From: Chthoniobacterales bacterium
Lineage (GTDB): Bacteria; Verrucomicrobiota; Verrucomicrobiae; Chthoniobacterales; UBA10450
DNA: 5,280 bases
Reading direction: 5' to 3'
NCBI GenBank assembly: GCA_003244125.1
Contig: QHBL01000179.1
Span: forward strand, 1 to 5,280
The notes below the pieces were generated by a model. It was not told the origin of the DNA. It saw nothing but the letters and a program-made list of their open reading frames with translations, and searched no databases. The position numbers and the translations under genes were made by a program. Of this stretch, positions 1 through 5,280 are shown one piece after another. Every line of letters starts with the position of its first letter. The stretch's first letter is position 1.

Positions 1-277
1 CGCCGGTGTTGTAGGTCACTCTCGCTCCAGCCCAGCTCCCTCATGCCCGCGCGCACGATCCTCTGCGCCACTTCCTCTTCGGTTTCCATTCTCTGCTTTG
101 CCCAATCCTTCGCTTTCGCCGGCGTCTCAAAACGATCAAGCAGCCGCGCAATGAAAGCATCCTTTCCGTAGAGCCATCCATTGCGGATTTCCTTCTCGCT
201 TGCTCCCTCCTTCTCCAGTCGCAACGCCTCCACTCGCCGGCTCAACTCCAGCCGCGTCCGCCGAGTTTCCTCCCCCC
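1..277 (-). pseudogene. Frameshifted C-terminal part of the RAYT transposase, running off the left edge
   Basis: When one base is removed from the run of six C at 272-277 (six G on the coding strand), the transposase frame continues as HGLGEETRRTRLELSRRVEA, later NGWLYGKDAFIARLL, and then MRELGWSESDLQHR at the left edge, with no stop codon. This tail is charged and helical, and the GWLYG-AF-LL and GW-DL elements resemble the C-terminal region that normally follows the HUH domain in RAYTs. That region is thought to help DNA recognition. It is therefore the missing end of the neighbouring gene, not a separate gene. The cause is either a real one-base insertion, slippage in a homopolymer (possibly variable), or a sequencing error. 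The true stop codon lies outside the window. Confidence 0.82.
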
Positions 278-783
278 AAGCCATGCTCGCCCAGCAAGCG
301 ATCGCACCGCAGGCAGGCAGCGCGCGCTTTTGGTTTGCCAAGGTAGCTCGGGTAACTACTCCAGCTTTCCAGCCGCTCCTTGCTCTCAAGGATGCCGGCG
401 CGTGCCGGGTTCAAGTGCACGTAATCGCACACCGCCCGCAGATAGAGGGGATTGCTCTCGTCCACCAGCAGCGATTTGTAACGTCCGGCAAACAAGTGCC
501 CGCTCAGACGATGCCGTCGATTAAAAGCCATGGTATAGGTGCCCAGAAACCATTTCATGCCAGCAACCAGATTGGCCCGCGGTGTCTCGATGACCAGATG
601 AAAATGATTACTCATCAGACAATAGGCGTGCACTTGCCAGGCGGTCTTGTCGCACGCGCGCTCCAATAACTCTAGGAATCGGCTCCGGTCCACGTCGTCC
701 CAGAAGATGTCCTCCCGCCGATCGCCTCGGCTCAGCACATGATAAATCGCTCCCTCGTACTCAATGCGCGCCAGCCTGGCCAT
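136..783 (-). CDS. REP-associated tyrosine transposase (RAYT), catalytic domain
   Basis: Single-strand DNA transposase of the Y1_Tnp (IS200-like HUH) superfamily, REP-associated branch. Members of this branch act on short palindromic REP repeats and usually do not sit inside a classical IS. Visible family signatures, numbered from the ATG at 783: the N-terminal block MARLARIEYEGAIYHV (1-16) with SRGDRR following, the HUH metal-binding motif in SNHFHLV (H60-F-H62), the GRYKSLLVD block (100-108), and the presumed catalytic tyrosine Y121 in DYVHLNPARAG. A GTG two codons upstream (789) is possible, but the ATG at 783 matches the usual family start and has AGAGAG five bases before it. After about residue 169 the reading frame is wrong: the Gly/Ser-rich tail and the stop at 136-138 result from an extra base in a six-G run, and the true C-terminal domain continues in another frame. 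The catalytic domain looks intact. Whether the truncated product works is unknown. The gene starts 9 bases after the RHS remnant. Confidence 0.92.
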   Translation of the reverse strand: MARLARIEYEGAIYHVLSRGDRREDIFWDDVDRSRFLELLERACDKTAWQVHAYCLMSNHFHLVIETPRANLVAGMKWFLGTYTMAFNRRHRLSGHLFAGRYKSLLVDESNPLYLRAVCDYVHLNPARAGILESKERLESWSSYPSYLGKPKARAACLRCDRLLGEHGLGGGNSADAAGVEPASGGVATGEGGSKREGNPQWMALRKGCFHCAAA

Positions 784-795
784 CGCCACTCTCTA
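784..795 (-). promoter_or_regulatory. Ribosome binding site of the transposase, overlapping the RHS stop codon
   Basis: On the minus strand AGAGAG (789-794) stands five bases before the transposase ATG (783) and overlaps the RHS stop codon TAG (793-795). It is a purine-rich, moderately good Shine-Dalgarno match. It supports ATG 783 over GTG 789, which would itself lie at the end of the motif. Ribosomes ending the RHS frame would stop right on it, so translation of the two genes could be coupled. Confidence 0.45.
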
Positions 796-3155
796 CCGAT
801 ACCGGTAAATATTGGTCGGATCTCCACGAAACCCTATGGGATCAGCCTGCAGAAATCGACCAATGTCTGGCGAGTAGTAGCGGTTACGGAGGTCGTAAAG
901 CGCGATTTCGCTGTACCATTGCTGGCCGGTAAAGAGATGGCGCACTCCGAATGCAGTGCCAGTAATTTGTGTGCCGCCTGCGTTGAAGAAGATCGGCTGC
1001 CCATGCAAATCGTAGCGGTAGGATTCTTTTAGCGCGCCTGTGCTGTTAGCAAGGTGTGTCGTGCTGCCGTTCGCGTCCTGATAGTAGTAATTGTTTGTCT
1101 TTACATTTTTGACCAGTCCGGTCGCCCCGTATAGGTACGCATAGAACGCGGTGGAGCTGCCGCTGGCGTACTCTCCCACTAAATCCCAGCCGTAGTAAAC
1201 CGCCGCGGAACCAACCTTGCGGCTTAGCTGCCGGTTCATACCGTCACAGGTAAACGTGTTGAGCGGCCCGGTGCCGTTCTTCGCTGTCAACATCCGGTTG
1301 AAAGAGTCGTAAGTGTAAACAGGCCCATCTGGCCCGGTCGTCATATTGCCGTTGGCATCGTATGTGATCTGACTCGAGTTGCGGGCGCTATACTGGTTTC
1401 AGATTGTTGGTTGTGTAAGTGTCCGTTGTTCCATACGCACCAAACGAGGTGCGGTTCCCAATTGCATCGTACGCGATGGTTGGTGAGCCAGCACCTGCGG
1501 TATCCGGATTCGCGATATTGAGCATCACAGCGGTTGATTGATCCGCGAGCTCATAGCCGTAGGCGTCCCCGACGTTACCGTCCCGTTTCACCCACTTCCG
1601 ATTACCGACAGTGTCATAGTCGTAAGCTAGCGTTCGCGTCGTTCCCACGAGCGCGTGGCTGATGCTCGTGGCGCGGTTCATCCAGTCGTAGCCATACGTG
1701 CTGGAGGTCGAGTTGTTCAGAGTGCGTTTCGTGACATTTCCGTTCAGGTCGTAGTCATAGTTGGCAACCGTCGTTGCACCTGATTTGAGCAGATCGAGCT
1801 GACCACGCCCGGTGTATGTGTAGTCAAACGAATAGGCGCTGGCGGGTAAGTTAGATTGGAGCGACGTCCATCACTGTCGTAAGTGTAGGAGATGCCTCGC
1901 ACAACAGTGTCGGCAGGCACCACGGTTTCAGACGCAAGCAGGCCATCTGCGTAGTAATCACGGGAAACGTGTCCGTTACTATAAACAGTTTGCCAGCTCG
2001 ACCTAGCGTTGTAATCATACTGGATGTCGGGAGTCACGCCGCTGTCGTTCCAATGGGCAATGTGCAAGCGGTTGAAGCTATCGTAGGTGAGAGTCTGGAT
2101 GTTGCTTTTCCTGTTCTTACATTGCGAAAGTAGGCCGTTCCCAACATTGTCGTATGTCCAGGTTTCGGTACGTTGAACGCCGCCCGAATCGGGAGGATAA
2201 GTGAGCTGCGTCTTGCGGCCCATCTGGTCGTACTGGTAAGCGTAGGAATAGGTGCTGCTGGTGGCGACGAGACGTGGATCCTGCATCGCCTGGAGCAGTC
2301 CCGAGTTGTAGTAGGTGTACTTGGTGACAGCGTCCGTTCACGACCCTGTGTTGCGTCCCATCCACAAGATCGACCGGCAGCGTTTTCGTCGTCAATTGTC
2401 TGCGGGCGTTGAATGCATAGCTGGTCGTGTGATTGATGTCGCCCAAGGACGTGCCGAGGGCATCAGTCACCGCGTTGATGCGGCTGGAGGTGTCGTACTG
2501 ATAGCGCAGGTTGGCGTTGCCGGTCGTGTGGTATGCGTCACGGTATTCTTTCACCAACCCGTTCTCATACGGGGGATCGCCGTTTGCCGTCTGGTAGTAG
2601 GAGTACGTTTCTGTCCCGCCCGCTTTAACCTGGTGAGTGGCGACTGTGCCCAAGGTCGCGTCGTACGTGAATTTCTCCACGCCGCCATCGGGGTAGTTGA
2701 TCTGCGTGACCCGCTTGTTGGTATCGCGCAGGTAAACTGTGGTGTGATTACCTTCGTCGGTGGCGCTATAGAGATAGTGTGCGTCTTTGTTATTGGGATC
2801 CGGACAAGTGGACGGTCCCCACGTGTAAGTGACAGTGCCGCGCGGTATGCCCACGGGCGTATCGTTCGGCGTGGCAGGGAACGTCATGGTTAAAATGTTC
2901 CCGATAGTCGCGTCGCGCGTCAGGTCAGTTTGGTTGCCCCTGCGGTCCTTTGAATGAGTTGAGAAATCCCTTTGTATCGTATCCCTGGATCGCCGCGACG
3001 CCGTTGAAATCCTGCACCGATTGAACAAAGACGCCGCTGTAAATGAAATCGCGCGTCTTACCATCGCCACGTATCTCGGTGCGTTTGCTGCCCGACGGGG
3101 TCGCGACTGGGATCCCGTCGCGAACCCTTCCGCTGGCGTCCACAGGATCCTTCAC
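793..3155 (-). pseudogene. RHS/YD-repeat protein remnant, truncated at the N-terminus, four frameshifts
   Basis: RHS proteins are large, usually secreted or surface-exposed proteins whose tyrosine-aspartate repeats form a shell. Many carry a variable C-terminal toxin behind a conserved core. At least 14 YD-type repeats can be read, for example YDTSSRINAVTDALG, YDQMGRKTQLTYP, YDYDTVGNRKWVKR and YDANGNMTTGPDG. The C-terminal end has the RHS-associated core signature RYYSPDIGRFLQADPIGF followed by NIYRYR and a TAG stop at 793-795. The frame changes near 2947, 2335, 1845 and 1398. With these four single-base changes undone, the sequence reads through without a stop from 3155 to 793, close to 790 residues. 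The N-terminus is missing: an in-frame stop lies at 3165-3167, and queC ends just beyond. The GTG at 3155 is only the first possible start, not a likely native one. No signal peptide and no toxin domain remain. It is probably non-functional, unless the indels are sequencing errors. Confidence 0.9.
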
Positions 3156-3177
3156 TTCGCTACGCTACGGTCAGGAT
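3147..3177. repeat. REP-like imperfect palindrome between queC and the RHS remnant
   Basis: Outer arms ATCCT (3147-3151) and AGGAT (3173-3177) are inverted, and the middle contains two tandem CGCTA units. Read on the minus strand it has the layout ATCCTGA...AGCGAAGTGAAGGAT, which resembles the short dispersed palindromes with an AGCGAAG core seen in many soil bacteria. It shares AGCGAAGT with the palindrome at the right edge of the window. The queC stop codon (TGA, 3171-3173) lies inside it, and the RHS remnant starts at its other end, so it marks the boundary between the intact and decayed regions. It could also form a weak transcript-end hairpin, but no T-run follows. Confidence 0.45.
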
Positions 3178-3863
3178 AACTGATCTGCGTAGCGCGTCGG
3201 ATCACAGGCGCCCGCGTCGGCAAAACCTTTCTTTCGCAACAAACAGGAATCGCATTCACCGCAGGCGTCGCCGTTCGCAGCGGGATCGTAGCAACTATGC
3301 GTCAGCGAAAAATCCACCCCAAGCTCCGCACCTTTCCCGATGATTTGCGCCTTCGTCATCTCGATGAGCGGCGCATGAATCCGAATCCGATCGCACGACA
3401 CGCCTGCTTTCGTCGCCACGTTCGCCAGCCGCTCGAATTGCGCGATGAACTCCGGCCGGCAATCCGGATAACCGCTGTAATCAATCGCATTGACCCCGAT
3501 GAAAATGTCACGCGCGCCGGTCACCTCCGCCCACGCCAGCGCGTAGCTCAGGAAAATAGTGTTGCGCGCCGGCACGTAAGTGATGGCGATCTCGCGCTCG
3601 ATCTCGCCGGCGCTGCGGTTCTTCGGCACCGCGATTGTATCCGTCAGCGCTGAACCGCCGAAGCTGCGCAGATCGATTTTCAGGATGCGGTGTTCGATCG
3701 CCCCAAGCTGCTGCGCGATTTTCTTCGCCGCCGCGATTTCAACGCCATGCCGCTGGCCATATTCGAAGGAGAGCGCGTGAACGGCGTAAGCTTGCTGCCG
3801 CGCGAGCGCGAGCGTCGTGGCCGAATCGAGGCCGCCGCTAAGCAGAACGATGGCGCGCTGCAT
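3171..3863 (-). CDS. queC: 7-cyano-7-deazaguanine (preQ0) synthase QueC
   Basis: ATP-dependent enzyme that converts 7-carboxy-7-deazaguanine and ammonia to preQ0, the nitrile precursor of queuosine (a modified base in the tRNA wobble position). It acts in the cytoplasm. From the ATG at 3863 the protein has 230 residues, a normal length. The PP-loop ATP-binding motif SGGLDS is at residues 9-14. [16 protein letters not shown] and [17 protein letters not shown] follow as family blocks. A zinc-binding cysteine cluster lies near the end: C191, C201, C204 and C207 (HSCYDP...CGECDSC). An ATG at 3899 would add 12 residues, but the start at 3863 places the [11 protein letters not shown] block directly at the N-terminus, as expected. 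This start lies inside the end of queF, a 26-base overlap on the same strand that suggests co-transcription and coupled translation. All key motifs are present and the gene looks functional. Confidence 0.96.
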   Translation of the reverse strand: MQRAIVLLSGGLDSATTLALARQQAYAVHALSFEYGQRHGVEIAAAKKIAQQLGAIEHRILKIDLRSFGGSALTDTIAVPKNRSAGEIEREIAITYVPARNTIFLSYALAWAEVTGARDIFIGVNAIDYSGYPDCRPEFIAQFERLANVATKAGVSCDRIRIHAPLIEMTKAQIIGKGAELGVDFSLTHSCYDPAANGDACGECDSCLLRKKGFADAGACDPTRYADQLS

Positions 3864-4296
3864 TGCTCGACTCGCCGTTGCGCTCCGCTCCCGCGCCATC
3901 GGGGAAGCGCGCGCGCACCGTCAGCGCTATGCCGCCGCGCGCCGAAAACGCCGCCGTCACTGTTGCCTCTCGTGGCGAGCACGCGCGCACGAAATCATTC
4001 AGAATGCGGTTCGTCACCGCTTCGTTGAAGGCGCGTTCATTGCGATAGGAAGCGAGATAAAACTTCAGCGACTTCGATTCGACGCAGAGCTTGTCCGGCA
4101 CGTATTCAATTTCGATCCGCGCAAAATCAGCCTGGCCGGTGACGGGACAGAGCGAAGTGAAGTCCGCCGTTTCAAAGTGGATGTGGTAATCGCGGCGAGC
4201 AGGATTTGGAAATGTCTCGAGCGTCGCCTCAGCCGGCGAAGCAGGAAGTCGCGCCACATTTCGCCCGAGTAACGTCAGGCCAGTTTTCCTGCTCAT
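3838..4296 (-). CDS. queF: NADPH-dependent preQ0 reductase QueF (short, single-domain type)
   Basis: Reduces the nitrile group of preQ0 to the amine of preQ1, the form that tRNA-guanine transglycosylase inserts into tRNA. It is a cytoplasmic enzyme of the tunnelling (T-fold) family. From the ATG at 4296 it has 152 residues, matching the short Bacillus-type QueF rather than the two-domain E. coli type. The catalytic block [14 protein letters not shown] contains the nucleophile C50 and the proton-relay D57, seven residues apart as expected. The ESKSLKFYL block (73-81) and SARGGI near the C-terminus are also typical. Odd point: the usual FHE motif reads F90-N91-E92, so the conserved histidine is asparagine. 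A GTG at 4323 would add nine residues, but [11 protein letters not shown] fits the family start better. No clear Shine-Dalgarno sequence is visible before the ATG. The last 26 bases overlap queC, the gene for the preceding step. Confidence 0.93.
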   Translation of the reverse strand: MSRKTGLTLLGRNVARLPASPAEATLETFPNPARRDYHIHFETADFTSLCPVTGQADFARIEIEYVPDKLCVESKSLKFYLASYRNERAFNEAVTNRILNDFVRACSPREATVTAAFSARGGIALTVRARFPDGAGAERNGESSNAARHRSA

Positions 4297-4331
4297 GTCA
4301 AAAGCATAAACGAGCACGAGCACGCCAACCA

Positions 4332-4368
4332 GTCATTCCGAGTGACCGGATTTTTCGAGCTAATCCGG
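4332..4368. repeat. Possible hairpin and REP-like fragment between the secreted-protein gene and queF
   Basis: A perfect seven-base stem, CCGGATT (4346-4352) with AATCCGG (4362-4368), encloses a nine-base loop and spans the stop codon of the upstream gene (4360-4362). Next to it, GTCATTCCGAG at 4332-4342 resembles the edge of common bacterial dispersed palindromes. On the transcribed minus strand no run of T follows the stem, so a standard intrinsic terminator is not supported. It may be a decayed repeat or a weak attenuating or mRNA-stabilising structure between the two genes. Confidence 0.3.
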
Positions 4369-5217
4369 ATGCTGTAACATCGGATTCTTCAACGCCCGTT
4401 CGCGATCGCCGTTCTGGCTGTAGTTCCAGTAATCAGCTTTCAAATCGCGTTTCAGTTTTAACTTCGATCCGTCAGGCATGCTCCACTCGCGCAGCAGAAA
4501 CGGGAACGCGCGATCCAGGATGAAGCGGTTGATGTTGTTCTCCTGTTGCACCGTCACCTCGATCGTTTTCTCCACCGCTTTCCACGAAACCCTGGCGGGT
4601 GTGAATTGAACCGTCGTTAGCTTCGTAGCGGTGACGATCGATGGCCCGAGCTGAATCTGGAACTCCGGCGGCGCCTTCATGAAATCGATGGTGCGGACAC
4701 GAAGCGGCAGCTCGTCGATGAAGATGCCGTCCGATGGCGCGGAGATCGGCAGCGTGGATGCGCCGCTGCGATAACTCTGCGAAAGAAGATTGCCGCTTTT
4801 CACATCGAGCCAGTGCGATGCATTTCCGAAGCTGTCGGTGCCGGCGAAGCTCAGCTGCGCGAGCGCGACGGGATTCACGCGCCACCAAGCGGTGAGCGAT
4901 CCCTGTTCAATAAATAAGCCCAGCGGAATATTCCACATCTGCTGCATCCGCACCGCCGCGACCGCATCGCTGCCTTTCGGGTCATCCACTCGCCCCATCG
5001 TGTTCGGATCGACGCGCTCTCGAAGGAGAATGTGCAGCACTTCGCAATGCCGCGGCTGACCTCCGCGCACCAGTTGCGCGTCGTAAATGTTGAACTCCGC
5101 TTTGCCATCGCTCCAGTAGCTTTCATTGGCGAGAAGGCCGGCTGTGAATTGCGCGTCGGCCTCGCCCATGACGAGTAGAGTGAGGACAGCAACCGTCAGC
5201 AAAGTGCTTCCTGTCAT
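4360..5217 (-). CDS. Predicted secreted protein of unknown function (285 aa)
   Basis: I cannot name this protein. The N-terminus looks like a signal peptide: a hydrophobic stretch LLTVAVLTLLVM at residues 5-16, then a small-residue site ADA-QF, giving likely cleavage after about residue 22. No further membrane segment is obvious, so the mature protein is probably periplasmic or exported. The mature part opens with ESYWSDGKAEFNIYDAQL and has RGGQPRHCEVLHILLRE soon after, followed by alternating hydrophobic and polar stretches that suggest a beta-rich fold. Tryptophan and tyrosine are frequent. The C-terminus is polar and charged. The YW-DGKAE-YDAQ opening recalls a poorly described family of exported proteins, but I cannot confirm this. 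No catalytic motif is recognised. The ATG at 5217 is the first possible ATG in a frame open up to the stop at 5260-5262. It lies at the edge of a palindromic repeat and lacks a Shine-Dalgarno sequence. queF follows 63 bases downstream, with no functional link evident. Confidence 0.8.
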   Translation of the reverse strand: MTGSTLLTVAVLTLLVMGEADAQFTAGLLANESYWSDGKAEFNIYDAQLVRGGQPRHCEVLHILLRERVDPNTMGRVDDPKGSDAVAAVRMQQMWNIPLGLFIEQGSLTAWWRVNPVALAQLSFAGTDSFGNASHWLDVKSGNLLSQSYRSGASTLPISAPSDGIFIDELPLRVRTIDFMKAPPEFQIQLGPSIVTATKLTTVQFTPARVSWKAVEKTIEVTVQQENNINRFILDRAFPFLLREWSMPDGSKLKLKRDLKADYWNYSQNGDRERALKNPMLQHPD

Positions 5218-5280
5218 GTCGAGCGAAGTCGAGACATCTCTAGCTTTGTCGTTGGATAGCTAGAGATTCCTCGGCTTCGC
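5212..5280. repeat. Inverted-repeat (REP/BIME-like) element, cut by the window edge
   Basis: Two 22-base arms, 5223-5244 and 5259-5280, are inverted copies of one another with 19 of 22 positions matching. They share GCGAAG at the outer end and ATCTCTAGC at the inner end, and are separated by 14 bases. The element appears to begin at TGTCAT (5212), and the left arm contains a smaller palindrome, TCGA-GCGAAG-TCGA (5219-5232). This layout resembles paired REP units (BIMEs), the kind of sequence on which RAYT transposases act. The right outer end lies beyond 5280. The ATG of the secreted-protein gene falls within the left outer edge. An alternative reading is a terminator for an upstream gene off the window. 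Confidence 0.7.

Noticed and set aside
181..669. Long plus-strand open frame opposite the transposase
   Set aside because: It is an antisense shadow. The minus strand carries clear RAYT motifs, and the plus-strand translation shows no recognisable domain.
2117..2334. End of the RHS open frame as a distinct C-terminal domain
   Set aside because: The residues after QHRVV are a frameshift product. The neighbouring frame continues with normal YD repeats (DAVTKYTYYNSG and on).
2315..2893. Plus-strand open frame of 192 residues within the RHS region
   Set aside because: The opposite strand encodes regular YD repeats. The plus frame's valine-rich periodic composition is what the reverse complement of such repeats gives.
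793..3155. Polymorphic toxin or immunity genes linked to the RHS gene
   Set aside because: The frame ends at the core motif and the next gene is a transposase. No toxin or small immunity gene is visible.
3690..4272. Several overlapping plus-strand open frames opposite queF and queC
   Set aside because: They are Arg/Ala-rich frames typical of GC-rich shadows and lie opposite two securely identified enzymes.
4297..4320. Possible -10-like TATGCT just upstream of the queF ATG, suggesting a leaderless promoter
   Set aside because: Only a partial match with no convincing -35 partner, and queF may be co-transcribed with the upstream gene.

Overview
The window holds five genes or gene remnants, all on the minus strand, so the biological order runs from position 5280 down to 1. 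In that order they are a secreted protein of unknown function, the queuosine-pathway genes queF and queC, a large RHS/YD-repeat gene broken by frameshifts, and a REP-associated tyrosine transposase (RAYT, Y1_Tnp/IS200-like superfamily), also frameshifted. No convincing plus-strand gene, rRNA, tRNA or CRISPR array was seen, and there is no gene-free stretch longer than about 70 bases.

Right part (3171-5280): ordinary, intact chromosomal genes. A possible repeat element with long inverted arms sits at the right edge and overlaps the start codon of the secreted-protein gene. That gene ends 63 bases before queF. queF and queC overlap by 26 bases and encode the last two steps of preQ1 synthesis: QueC makes the nitrile preQ0 and QueF reduces it to the aminomethyl compound preQ1, which is inserted into tRNA. 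The other pathway genes (queD, queE, folE) are not in the window.

Left part (1-3155): an accessory, decaying region. Directly after the queC stop comes a REP-like sequence, then an RHS gene with no beginning. It reads as one continuous polypeptide of nearly 790 residues if four single-base indels are undone. The RHS core ends at its usual YRY motif and is followed 9 bases later by the RAYT start codon. The RAYT has an intact catalytic domain, but one extra base in a run of six G (coding strand) separates it from a recognisable C-terminal domain that runs off the left edge.

The organism is a bacterium with moderately high GC. The combination of RHS fragments, a RAYT and short palindromic repeats of the GAGCGAAG type is compatible with soil Verrucomicrobiota (Chthoniobacter/Udaeobacter-like) or Acidobacteriota. 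This is an impression from sequence style, not a proven assignment. I see no convincing new defence or metabolic system. The most interesting points are the RHS-RAYT junction, the clustered indels, the repeat-derived start codon, and an unusual His-to-Asn change in the QueF active-site motif.
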